From: Excoecaria cochinchinensis
Lineage: Eukaryota; Streptophyta; Magnoliopsida; Malpighiales; Euphorbiaceae
Length of the DNA stretch: 64,000 nt
NCBI GenBank assembly: GCA_947683425.1
Contig: CANTUQ010000159.1
Coordinates: forward strand, 5,966,001 to 6,030,000
Direction: 5' to 3'
Positions within the stretch are counted from its first letter, which is position 1. The number at the start of each line of letters is the position of its first letter. This document shows positions 45,846 to 57,530 of this stretch, in pieces. The notes under the pieces were generated by a model that was not told the origin of the DNA, did not search any database, and saw only the letters and a program-made list of their open reading frames with translations. The position numbers were made by a program, and so were the translations under genes.

Positions 45846-48800
45846 TAAGTTTCATCTGACGATCACGGCCTATGACAACTCAAGAAGGCATGCCTCTGGG
45901 ACATTCGAGACGATGGTTAAGACGGGGCCTGTGGAGACAGAGCTGGAGTTCATAGTCCTACCTATCCTTGCCAATTTTTCAGCTCTTTTGGGAAGGCCTT
46001 GGTTCCATAAGCTGGGAGGCATCCCCTCTATACTACATCAGATGGTCAACATTCCTCGCGAAGGGCAGGTGGTGACCATAAAGGCCGCAAGGGAAAATCG
46101 GGTTTTCATACTAGAGATTGTGAGGTAGCCTTTCAGTGGGTTCCACGTGGCTGTAATAGATGGGGAAGAACAGATAGAAGGAAGCCCCCAGGTGCTGAAC
46201 ATGATGAAGAGGATGCCATTCCTCCCCAGCGCGGGATTAGGCAAGAACTCTCATGCCAGAAGCCATAGCCACCAGAGGCTAGAAGGATAGAAAGGGCCTA
46301 GGTTATAAAGGTGTGGTGAAGAGGGCCAAGGGGTCAGCAAAGGAGATTCCACATATCCGAAAGAGCTTTGTACCAGCAGCTATAGCATGTGCCTACACCG
46401 GGGAAGCCGAGCCTCAGTGGGTTGACGGGAGAATTGTATCGAGTTTTGAGGTTTTTAATAATGTCTTTGACTAGGACATTAGTTTGATCAAGCCAGCAGA
46501 GGGCTTTTGGGATGAAGAAATCATGACCAGCAAGACAATTTGGGACCACGAGGTGCTCGAGGAGATTATAACTGAGATGATGGTAGCCACCCAGCTGAAG
46601 AGGAAAGCAAAGATTGAGGAAGTCATATAGGGGGTTGCTAAAGAACTCACGAAATGCCAAGATGATGCAGGACCGTCAGCTACAATAGATGAGTCGGCGG
46701 AGGAGGAGGAAGAAAATGGTTTAGATTTTCTTTTTACTCCATAACTTTTTAATAATGTTAACGACAATTTTAGTTTTATCAATAAAGTGAATGATTTTGC
46801 TTACTTGTGCGATGTTTCTGATGATTTTATTATGCATGATCATGATCATAATCCATCTATATTTGATATTGATTCAACTGATGCTACTCCATTTAATCTT
46901 GGAACCTCGAAAAACCCGAAAGAAATCTTGATAGCATCTAACATAACTCCTAAAGAGCAAGAAAAGTTCGAAGAGAATATTAAGAAAACATGAAAAAGTC
47001 TTTGCCTGGTCCTACGAAGATATGCTAGGAGTGGACCGAGAAATCGCGGAACATGCCATCCTGACGTACCCAGACTATAAGCCTGTTAAACAAAAGTTAA
47101 GGAGACTCAAGCCAGAATGGGCAAACAAGGTGAAGGAGGAAATTCACAAGCAGATCGAAGCCAAGTTCCTAATTGAGGTACAATAACCTACTTGGTTGGC
47201 CAATGTTGTCCCAGTAGCCAAGAAAAATGGCAAGGTAAGGGTATGTGTGGACTATCGAGACTTGAATAAGGCTTGTCCAAAGGATGACTTTCCATTACCC
47301 CACATAGACGAGCTGGTGGACAGCGCAGCTACCTGCATGATGTACAGTTTTATGGATGGTTACGCAGGCTACAATCAGATACTTAAAAAAATAATCGATC
47401 GGATTAAGATAGCTTTCATCACAAAGTGGGGGACATTTGCTTATAGGGTAACGCCCTTCGGCTTGAAAAACACAGGTGCAACCTATCGAAGGATGGAAAC
47501 AAAAATTCTAGATGATTGATTCACAAGGAAGTAGAAGTATATGTGGATGATATGATGATCAAGTCGGCCACCAGAGAAGGCCACTTTGAAGCCCTAGAAA
47601 AGTTCTTTCAGAGGATCGAAAAATACAACTTGCGATTAAACTCCAAGAAATGTATCTTTGGTGTCACCTCAGGGAAGCTCTTAGGACATGTAGTTAGCCA
47701 GAGGGGAATTGACATTAATCCGAACAAGGTTAAGGCAATTAGAGAAATGCCGGTGCTGCAGAAGGAAAAGGATGTGAGAAGCTTTTTGGGTAGGTTGCAG
47801 TATGTCAGCAGGTTTATCGCTAAGCTTACTTCGATCTGCGAACCGATTTTCAAACTAGTAAGAAAAGACTAACCAGTAGTATGGAACGAAGATCGCCGTG
47901 GCCAGTCAAGCCGCTTATCCTGTATTTAGCCATAGAAGATAGTTTTGTAGGCGCATGATGGCTCAAGAAGATGAATTCGGAGTGGAGTTTGCTGTTTATT
48001 ACCTTAGTAAGAAGTTCTTGGCTTATAAGATCAAATATGTAGAAGTAGAGAAGATTTTCCTGGCCGTAATTTGGGCCTCTAAGAAGTCGAGACACTATTT
48101 TCATTCTTATAAGGTACAGGCAGTAACAAAGCATAATCCCCTCAAATATTTGTAGGAAGCTCCATCTTTACTTGGAAAAATGGGTAGGTGGTTGTTGCTG
48201 CTACAAGAATTTGATGTAGAGTATGTTACTCAAAAGACCATTAAGGGTCGTGCAGTGGCTGAGTTTCTGGCAGAGCACCCAATCCAAGGAGACTCGTATG
48301 AGTTTAATTTCCCAGAGGAGGATGTAGTAGCCATTATGGTTCAAGGTTGGCAATTACACTTTAACGGGGCCGTAAACAACAAAGGAGCAGGAGTAGGAAT
48401 TATTCTAACAACCCCGGATGATGAGAAACTCCCATTAACCAAGAAGTTAAGGTACAAAACCACCAACAATGAAGCCGAATATAAAGCATGCGCCTTCGGG
48501 TTAGAAGCACTGATAGCTTTGGGGGCAAAGAAAGTGGAAGTATTCGGGGATTCATCGTTAGTGATCAATTAGATTAGGGGTGAGTGGGCTATCAAATAAG
48601 AACGATTGATGCCATATGTCAAACACTTGAGGGAGTTGAGCGGTCAATTCGAAGTATGTACATTCCACTTTGTTTTAAGGGATGAGAATCAATTAGCCGA
48701 TGCACTTCAAACTTTGGTATCGATGTGGGACAATCCAGAAGGAGTAGTCATGAACCAGTTTTGATTTCTAGTTCTGAGAGGCCAAGCTTTGAGTCCAAGC

Positions 48801-49657
48801 CAGTGATGGAAATAGAAGTAGCAGATGGGAAGCCGTGGTATTATATATCATGAATTATCTAGAAAATGCAATATTTCAAGAAGAGGCTATCGAGAAAGAT
48901 CAGAGGATGATCCGTAAGCTATTTGCTCAGTTTATATGTATAGATGGGATGTTATACAAGCGGCAGGCCGATGGAATCCAATTGAGGTGTCTGGACGAGA
49001 AAGAAGCCAAAAAAAGTGATGGAAGAAACTCACGCTGGCGTGTGCGAAGCCCACATGAATGGGCTGACGTTGGCCGAAAAGATCATGAGACAAGTGTTCT
49101 ATTGGCTCACCATGGATACAAACTGTTAAAAATATGTAAAACAGTGTATGTTGTGCCAACAGTATGAGAATTTAAGGCACTTGCTCGTTTCAGAATTGCA
49201 TAGCTTGACGTCGCCTTGGTCGTTCGCAGCTTGGGGGATATGCATCATCGGGGAAATACATCCCACGGCCTCTAATGGACATAAGTTTATCATAGTCACT
49301 ATCAATTATTTTACCAAGTGGGTAGAGGCTAAATCTTTTGAAAAGGTCGATGCTCAGGATATGGCCAAATTCATCGAAAAAAACTTAATATGCAGATATG
49401 GCCTCCCACACCATGTGGTTTCTGACAATGGGGTCTAGTTTATGGCCGAAGTGAAGAAGTTACTTCAGAAATGTGGCATTAAACATCACAAGTCCTCTCC
49501 TTATTGCCCGCAAGCTAATGGAGTAGTAGAAGTCGCTAATAAGAACGTCAAGAGAATCCTGGCAAAAATTGTTCGGAGTTATAAAGATTGGGCGGACAAG
49601 TTACCTTTTGCACTTTGGGGCTATAGAACGACTATCAGAACTTCAACAGGAGCCACA
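45846..49657 (+). pseudogene. pol: Protease C-part to integrase of element A (broken)
   Basis: It resumes A's protease frame after element C. FSALLGRPWFHKLGG, a damaged G-patch-like stretch near 46210, RT (VCVDYRDLNKACPKDD, YVDDMMIKSA at ~47540), archaeal-type RNase H (FNGAVNNKGAG, FGDSSLVI) and integrase (SDNGV-, SSPYCPQANGVVE) are recognisable by alignment to B. Stops include TAG at 46126, 46280, 48153, 48570 and 49436, all at B Gln codons; others lie at 46474, 47186, 47870 and 49127, with a ~55-bp loss near 47890. RNase H has Asn in place of the first Asp (FNGA). The CACTA element ends it. Confidence 0.88.
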
Positions 49658-49675
49658 CACTACAAGAAAAATGAC

Positions 49676-50240
49676 CTTTAACGAAGGGAAATCCGGTCGT
49701 TAAAAGTTAAAATCCGGTCGTTAAAAATTTTTAACGACCGGAAAATCCGGTCGGTAAAAGCCCCTTCGTTAAAGGTATAGACGACCGGATATTGCATCCG
49801 GTCGTTAATGTCTTTAACGACCGGAATATTTCCGGTCGTTGAAAAGTGATTTTTAGCGACCGGATTTTCCCTTCGTTAATTATATTCACTTTTAACGAAA
49901 GGATTTCCGGTCGTTAAAGATACCTTTTAGCGACCGGATTTTCCCTTCGCTAACTGTATTCAATTTCAACGAAGGGATTTCCGGTCGTTAAAAATACCTT
50001 TTAGCGACCGTATTTTCCCCTCGCTAATTATATTCAATTTTAACGAAAAAATTTCCGGTCGTTAAATATACCTTTTCACGACCGAATTTTCCCTTCGCTA
50101 ATTATATTCACTTTTAACGAAGGAATTTTTGGTCGTAAAAGATTTTCTTTCGTTGATTGTATTCACTTTTAATGAATGAAATTCCGGCCGTTGAAAATAT
50201 TTTTTAGCGACTAAATTTTCTTTCGCTAATTGTGTTCACT
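49676..50240. repeat. Left subterminal repeats of the CACTA element
   Basis: About 20 copies in both orientations of a motif like TTTAACGACCGGATTTTCC / CCCTTCGTTAA, decaying toward the interior. In this superfamily such motifs are the usual transposase binding sites. Confidence 0.9.
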
Positions 50241-51402
50241 TTCAACTAATATATAATAGCTTCTAATTTATCATAATACACAAGACATAGATAGAAGAAT
50301 AAAATATAAACCATTTTATAATGTATGGTACATATCATTCACATTTATTTTATACAAAAATATAATAAAACTTTTTCATATATTGAAAAAGAAAAGTTAC
50401 AAAATATAATCATATTCACAAAGTATAAAAACTATCAATGACAAGTTCAAAAAAATAACTTCTCTCTATACTAATTTATATTCAAACGATTTTTGAGAAA
50501 ATGTAAAAAATAAACCTCCTAATTTCGCTGTCCAAAATTTTGAAGACCTGCAAAATGTATACAAGACACAGAGTCAAAATAAAGTTGGTTTAATGTCATC
50601 TGATGGGAGTGATCATGCCATTACTAAAATATCTTCTTAAAATCTACTGAAATTTGATTAAATACACAACATGATTATTAAACTAAGAATCTCATTAAAG
50701 AAAATTTACCATAAGCTCCTGAGGCATGGTCTATCATGTTGGAAAACAGAGACTGCAAGTGGAAGAACACTTTCAATCATTGAACAGCCAGTGTAGCAAA
50801 GTAAAACTTGACAGAATGCATAATCTAACTAGAAACACAAATTGAAAGAGATCCTATATTCATATAATTGTTACAGTGATCAATAAATCTTAGAGATCCT
50901 ATCAAAACTCTATCTGGAAACTCTTCCTCTTTTTCTTTCTTTATTTTTATTAACATTAAAAATAACATAAAAGAATAATCTTAAATGTTTTTACTTGCTC
51001 ACATTCAATTCACAATTTTGTATTAAAAAAATAAAATTCAAAATGATTTTATCGTTGACTTATGGAAAATAAATTTTCATTAAAAAGGAAGAAAATTTAA
51101 GTCATTTAAGTAAATTATTTATCATTTGGAAAAAGGATAAAAGAAAATTATTTACTATCCACAAAAGAGTTATCTTATATATACACATTCTACGTATATA
51201 TACACTGTTTTGGCAATTATATAATCGAAATCCTATAGGACTATACATACTTAATCTCATTCTAGACAGGGTCGACTATCCTCTGCTCCATCTCCATATT
51301 ACTCCTCATTTATAACCCATGCTTATTGTTCTTAAAGGTTTTGATTGTGATTTTATCATATAGATTTTTTCTTATGAGGAAGTGTATAAGTGTGCCACTT
51401 CA

Positions 51403-51439
<37 letters not shown>

Positions 51440-54029
51440 GTAGTAGCTTTCCTCCAATAAAATAGGCAGTAAACAGGGCCACGTGACCTTTTAATGATAG
51501 AGGAATCAAAATTTGTGTTAAGCTTGGATGTTTTGCTTAATTGTCTGATGAGAATGACATAAGCAACTATATTAGAATAACTATTTAAAAAAATAAATAA
51601 AATAAAAAAAATAACCTTAACCTTTAGATTAATTTATAATGAAAAAATAACCATTCTAATTATTTTAACATTTTGTAAGGAAACTAATAATGACCATTAA
51701 ACTATGCAAGGAAGCTTAACTCCAACCAATATTGGCTTCCAAATTCTCAAGTAGCTTTCAAACACAGTAAATGAATTTCAGGAAACTGTACTAATCAAAT
51801 CCAATTCTAGCCTTATTTCCTTTTAGTTCTTCTAGAATTATTGGCATTTTTATTTCCTTTTATTATTCCCTTTTATTTCTATTATTCTTTGCTTATTCCA
51901 GAATTATTTTATCTCAATTTAACTCCAATAAAATTCACAACTCAAAATAATAGGCACAATTTCTTCCAATGCCACAAGAATCACATAAACAGACATTCCA
52001 CAAGTTTATTCCATTTTACAAATCTTTTCTTTAACCATAGCAATCTCAATTCACTTCAACTAAATTCAAAAATAACCATTCTAGTTGCAAATCAAACTTG
52101 TCTGAGAAAGGTTGATAGCCCCATGTCAAGCTCTTAATCAATTTCAAGAGCTGGAAACTACAAGGTAAAGCACATCATCTACTTGACTTAAGAAAAATAC
52201 TAACATCAAGCAACAGAAAATGAAAAAATAAATCAAATAATAGTTGTAGAGAACATAAAATGTGATGATCTGACCTTAAAAGGGAGTGTTAAAGCGGCAG
52301 TGGATCGAGCACAGCAGCAAACAGAGAGCAATCAATAGAGCACCCCACTAACAAAGGCCATTATTCAAGCAAGAAATCATTCGATACCCAAAAAAAAAAA
52401 TAACACCATTAATAAACAGATAGAGGCACAACCTGATCGGAGAATGGGTTAATTGAGCTTCTTTGTATCATAACCCATATCTCTTGCAAGCTCTATCTGC
52501 AGCCACCTAAACAGCAAAAATCATTCAAGAGCTTCAGAAGTAATCACTAATGCAAATAAAGAAAGAAAGAAAAAAAAAAAAAAAACTGGCCATGGCGAGG
52601 TGGTTGGATGTGCGGGTGGTATGTTGGGTAATTTAGGGACTAGACCAAAGCCCATAGCATTAAATTCTTCAACAATCCAAGATACCTTCCTTGTAGATAC
52701 AACTAATGCTGTGCCAACAGTTATCCCATTTTCTAATCATGTTCCATTAAACTATCCAACTTCAGTTAAAAGTAAGGTATAATAATTTTTAAAAAATTTA
52801 AAGTAGTATTATCTATTAAAGAACATACAGGATCCTGCAAAGCTAATCAACCAACAGTTCTATGTTCATCTAGTACAACATGCCATGTACACACCTATCA
52901 ACCAACTTAGTGCCCTGCACTGGCTAATGATGGAGAAAGTAGCTGAGATTATTGCTTGGCTTCCTACCACAGTTGCAATATATATATATATATATATATA
53001 TATTTTCTAAAATTGTTCCATTAAACTATCCAACTTCAGTTAAAAGTAAGGTATAATAATTTTTAAAAAATTTAAAGTAGTATTATCTACTAAAGAACAT
53101 ACAGGATCATGCAAAGCTAATCATAGGATCATGCAAAGCTAATCACATTCTACACAGATTTCACAAGGCACAGATATTAGCAGTAGGATGATAAATTAGA
53201 AACCATAATATCATACAATATGTAGATACTGGTAAGCATATCAACCAAAATAAAACAAATTTTAAGATTGTTATCACAGAACAGAATATCTGTATCATCA
53301 CTAATCCCGTAAGCCCAAAGACTAGACACATTCTTTTCCAGCAAGAGAAATTTAAGAGGTCCTATAGAAGATACACTTTTATATATAATTTTTTTTATTT
53401 TTATGTTCACATTTGCCAAAATAAATAAGATAACGTTATTAAACCTTGAGAACTCAATCAAGTAAATGTATATCTTTACAAAGGGCCTACCTCTATGCTT
53501 CTTTTTACCTGCCACTATTAACCTCTCACATTTTTGAACTACAGCACCTAATAGTTTTCCAGCAGACAATCAAGAATACAGAATATATGCTCACCTTTTT
53601 AAGGCCAGTAAGAATATAAGCAAATTCAGAGAGAGATGTCTATTAGATACTATCCAGTGTAATATGAACAGCAAGAAGTTCAATTAGAGAGTGATAGCCA
53701 TTATCCAATCACACTGTAAACTCAAAATTTGCACAAAATCATATTTTCATATGCAGGAAAACATCAGACAGACCTAATTCCCGCACAACAATATTAATTT
53801 CATTATATAATCAACAAATAAAGCATCTGGCAATATCAACAATAATTTATTTAACTCAATTTAATCGAACCAATTACTCAAATAACACAGCCAATTTACC
53901 AATTAATTTAGCAAACCATAACAACACACAAACTGTAACTGTAAAATCACACCTTAACAAGTTTAATTTATATAAAAAAAAATCACTTGGAAAGGTAAGT
54001 TTGGTAGCCACTTACTGATTTTTCTGAAA
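50241..54029. other. AT-rich interior of the CACTA element
   Basis: No gene recognised. Open frames are short and low in complexity. It holds an (AAT)n microsatellite (51404-51440), a 109-bp direct repeat and an (AT)n tract (52978-53003). A patchwork of captured host pieces is possible, but I identify none. Confidence 0.5.
52741..53144. repeat. 109-bp direct repeat around an (AT)n tract
   Basis: 52741-52849 and 53015-53123 are nearly identical (GTTCCATTAAACTATCC ... AGCTAATCA). The last 21 bp of the second copy is repeated again at 53125-53144. Confidence 0.9.
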
Positions 54030-54545
54030 TTTTTGGTCCCTTCACCGACGCCGGAGCATCGCCGGAGCTAACCAGAAGGAAGCTTGAAGCGTCGGGGTTG
54101 CTTTTCCGGTGATCACGCGCCGAGACTCCCCTTCATTTCGCCGGAATCGACGTCGGAAATCTCGGTTCTCCCCCTCTCCGATCTGCTCGTCGCCGGCGAT
54201 TGAAGACCACCCATGGGTACCGGGAGATTCGCCTGCCCGCCAGGAGTCCCTTCGTGCCGTTCGTGTCTTCGTTCGCCGCCGGAGCCGGCCGAAAAACGCA
54301 GGAGAAGCTTCGGTTTTTCTCGCTGGAACGGCAACGTCGCGACAGGGAAAAAGATGCCGAGATCGGCGTTGCGAGGAGCCCGGTTGCTCGCCGTCGACCG
54401 TCGCCAGCCGCCTAGCCACCTTCCGCCGTGCTCCGCCGTCTCTCTCTCCCTCTCTCTCTCTTTCTCTTCCTCGGTCTCTTTCCCTGTTCTGCCCCCGTTT
54501 CGTGTCTTTCCCTTTCTCTTTTCTTTTTTTTTTCCCCTCATGATT
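54030..54545. other. GC-rich, gene-like island in the CACTA element
   Basis: About 500 bp, CpG-rich, with CGCCGG-type codons, open frames on both strands (for example 54213-54596 + and 54113-54550 -) and a (CT)n tract at 54437-54470. The base composition differs sharply from the rest of the element and resembles the 5' exon or UTR of a plant gene. It may be a captured host fragment; the source and coding strand are not identified. Confidence 0.4.
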
Positions 54546-54859
54546 CCCAATAGTTCTAGCTTAATCCCACATGTCTGGATAATTCTAGACCTATAAAAAT
54601 AATTATATGTTATTACAATTTTTATTTATCTATTTACTTATTATTCTTTGTTTAATATCTTTTTATCTATTTATATGTAAATATAATTATATATTTATTT
54701 ATATATTTGTCTAAAATTTATTTGAATAATTAAATTGTGTAGTTTTAAGAAAAATTCCACCTCTTATGCATCAAAAATTAATCTTTGATAAAATTTTGAC
54801 CTACCAATACATTTTGTGATTTTAGATTTTTTTTGGAGGTAAATAGTTTATTTTGTTTT

Positions 54860-55135
54860 AAGACTTTTAACGACGGGATTTTGAAACTTTTAACGACCGG
54901 AAATATACCCTTGTTAAATAATAATAAAATTTGAGTTTTAACGACCGGATTAATTTCCCTTCGTTACTTTCATTTTTTACGACCGGATTTTGAGGCTTTT
55001 AACGACCGAAAATATACCCCTCGTTAAATAATACTAAAATTTGAGTTTTAACGACCGGAATAAATTCCCTTCGTTGCTTTTATTTTTTTACGACCGGATT
55101 TTTATCCCTTCGCTAAATTTTGGTCGTTAAAACTC
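54860..55135. repeat. Right subterminal repeats of the CACTA element
   Basis: Copies of TTTTAACGACCGGA and CCCTTCGTT(A/G) match the left subterminal motif, at ~30-60 bp spacing. Confidence 0.9.
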
Positions 55136-55150
55136 AATTTTCTTGTAGTG

Positions 55151-55576
55151 ACACCATATTCCTTGGTCTATGGAATGAAAGCAGTATTGCCAGTCGAGGT
55201 CGAACTCAAGTCACTGAGGGTGGTTATGGAAGCTGAGATTCTGAAAGCTGAATGGGCGCGGCAGCGGCTGCAACACTTGAACATGATGGATGAGAGCAGG
55301 TTAAGAGCCTACTACCATAATTAGATCTATCAAAAGAGACTTGCCAGATAATTCAGAAAGAAAGTCAAGAGGTACCCGTTGAAAGAGGGAGACTTGGTAT
55401 TCAAGCAGATGAGACCAGGCGCGCAAGACATAAGGGGGAAATTTAGACCGACATGGGAAGGGCCTTTAATCATCAAGAAGCTGTTGTCAAAGGGAGTAGC
55501 AATTTTGTAAGATAGCGATGGCAATGAGTTTAAGGAGTCGGTCAATGTCGATAGACTCAAGAGGTTTAATGGCTAA
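55151..55576 (+). pseudogene. pol: Integrase C-terminal part of element A
   Basis: It continues the integrase after the CACTA element: SLVYGMKAVLPVEVELKSL, then a chromatin/DNA-binding C-part (FRPTWEGP) and the ending NVDRLKRFNG with TAA at 55574-55576. Stops at 55322 (TAG for a B Gln codon), near 55348 and 55508 break it. Confidence 0.88.
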
Positions 55577-55963
55577 AGATAATAAAATCAAAAGAAGAGA
55601 ATAGAAGCCCGCAGGTCGAAAACCGAAAAAAGGTGGCCTTACTAAAATTTGGCATCTCGTCAGGGTGAAAGCCGAAAAAAGGCATCCTGGGCAAAAATTA
55701 GAGGCTCAAGAGAAAATGACCAATCAAGAAAACCCGAAAGGGCTGATTGGTAATGGAAGTTGATGCCATCAAGATTTGGCTCCTTAAATAAATGTAGTTT
55801 TGCACATTTGAATTAATTATAAATGATGATCATGTATATTGAAATCATACTGAGATGTACACAATTTTGTGAAATGAAATAAAACTGAATTCATTCATTC
55901 ATATTATTTTCTATGTTCTATTCTAAAAAGGAACATATTGCTCAAAGTGCATACAAATCTGAA
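55577..55963 (+). other. Spacer of element A after pol
   Basis: Non-coding; shares the GAAAACCGAAAAAAGG and AAAAATTAGAGGC phrases with B 30240-30420. The antisense ORF ends at its right edge. Confidence 0.7.
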
Positions 55964-57324
55964 TTAAACCCTACTACTACTGTCGCCGGCCAAATGTCTA
56001 AGTCTTCGAGTCCTGTTATCAACGGTAGGGCTGAGCACCCATCTCTTGTATATGCTAGTAGAAACAACAGATTGATGACCAAAATAGGGAATGACAGTCT
56101 TCACTGGTAGTCCAGCCAAGAGTTCATGATAGCGGGAAGCAAAAGCTGCAGATAAGATTCCACCTCGAAAAGATAGAGGAACTCTCAATACATCTTGAGT
56201 CACCCCGAGCTGTCGAGCGCATTGGGTCGTGATGTAAAAGGTAGTTTCACGAAGTCCGCATAAGGGAACACATCCTGAGGAGCCATTAACTATTGCAGCA
56301 GATAGGGGGAGCCAAGCGCTCATGAAGTTAATGTCCTCGTCTGTTACCTCGCTAAATCTGGTAATGCCCTCGTTAGGGGTCGCAAATGAGTACAGTCGCT
56401 GGCGAGGAAGAAAATCCCTCGGAGAATATTGACTAATTACCCTGGGAGGTGGTTTTGACAGCATCTTCAACTTCTCTTGCAGCCATATCTAAGAAGGGAA
56501 ATAGGAAGGAAAATAAGAGAAAAAGAAAATAAAGTCAAAAAAGTAAAGAAAAATAAAAGCCGCTGGAGTGGATTGGGTTCACTTCAAGCAAAAGTAAGGC
56601 ATAGTGCTATGTGAAAATCCGAAAAGGACACACTTCCCGCTAAGAAAAGCTTGTGTGAAAATTCACGAGGAACGCACTACCTTTGAAAATAATGACTTAC
56701 CTGGAGTAATAAGGGGCTCCCAGAGAAAGTAGTAGAAGTCCCAGCGCGGACAGAATCAAGACCTACGATAGTCTCAGCGAGGATCAATAGAAAGGGGGTC
56801 AATCTGCATTGGAAATCATCCGGAATCCCAAACAGACGAGAGTCGCCGATCAGATCCTTTGAGCTCACAAACAGATACCTCATCAGGAAGAAAAGAAAGA
56901 TTACACCCATCCGGTATGGAGGAGCATCGAGGAGCTCATCCAGTGCCTCAATCAGTGGTTCTAAGGCAAATATGGCGCCTTAAGGAACTACACGGGCGAC
57001 AGAAGAGGGGGCAATGCTTAAGTCTAGTGCTACATCTCGAGTCTAAACCAAACCACAGCAGGGAATGCAAGGCAGGGTGCTGGGTAGATACCAGGTCCCG
57101 ACAATAGCGGCAAGCTCTTCAGGTAGGGAGCACAGTTCTTGGTAGGTGAACCTGAAGGCGTGGAATCGTGGGTCCCAGAAATGAACCACAGCCAAAAGAA
57201 GATTGTGGTCTATCTTAATCCTTCTCAGAAATTTCAGGTCAGAAAGCGGAGCCAGGGTGGAGTTTTCCCAAGCTTGTTAATTATCCAGAATTCAGTACAT
57301 CCTGGCAACAGTGACAGAAGACAT
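55964..57324 (-). pseudogene. Spliced antisense ORF of element A (PMD-like, broken)
   Basis: Minus strand. ATG at 57324 (AAAAAATGTC context); exon 1 runs to 56701, ending CTCCAG|GTAAGT. The intron is 56700-56489 (212 nt), ending CTTAG. Exon 2 is 56488-55964, read in phase, with a TGA or similar stop at its end; about 382 codons in all. Exon 1 has FWDPRFHAFRFTYQE--SLPEE, resembling the plant mobile domain / DUF7745-type family known antisense in Tat-lineage elements; exon 2 has LQEKLKMLSKPPPR and QCARQLGVTQ. Four in-frame stops in exon 1 (near 57294, 57279, 57045, 56982) are each one C-to-T from Arg or Gln codons; exon 2 is open. Element B lacks this ORF. Function unknown. Confidence 0.65.
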
Positions 57325-57456
57325 TTTTTAAGCCCTGTGGTTGAAAATTTAAGATTGGCCAAAGAAGTAAGCAAGGAAAAAGAGAGAAAACCAAAGAAAA
57401 TGCTTGGATTTAGGCCCAAATGATGAAAGGACACGAAACCCAAGGAAGAAAATGGG

Positions 57457-57530
57457 CAATTTAAAAGGTAGGGATGACCGACGGGATGCCCATCTGTCAC
57501 CCAACCGACGGGTAGCCCGTCGGTCAAGCT
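57457..57530 (-). promoter_or_regulatory. Promoter-like block of the antisense ORF
   Basis: The palindrome ACCGACGGG-TAG-CCCGTCGGT (57504-57524) and a second, imperfect one (57476-57495, GACCGACGGGATGCCCATC) lie 9 nt upstream (minus direction) of TTTTAAATTG (57466-57457). A ~130-nt pyrimidine-rich leader reaches the ATG at 57324. The core GACGGGTNGCCCGT is shared with the A LTR (12560-12584). Confidence 0.5.

Larger units (their letters stand above)
49658..55150. mobile_element. Non-autonomous CACTA (En/Spm-type) DNA transposon, 5,493 bp
   Basis: Terminal inverted repeats are CACTACAAGAAAA (49658-49670) and TTTTCTTGTAGTG (55138-55150). The flanking triplet ACA (49655-49657 and 55151-55153) is a 3-bp target duplication; element B has an uninterrupted single ACA at the same integrase site (29811-29813). 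Dense subterminal repeats flank both ends. No transposase-like frame is visible, so it needs a transposase supplied elsewhere. Confidence 0.95.

Noticed and set aside
53177..53569. A 130-codon minus-strand frame in the CACTA interior as transposase or captured gene
   Set aside because: It has no transposase-like motif, an AT-driven composition and no recognisable domain.
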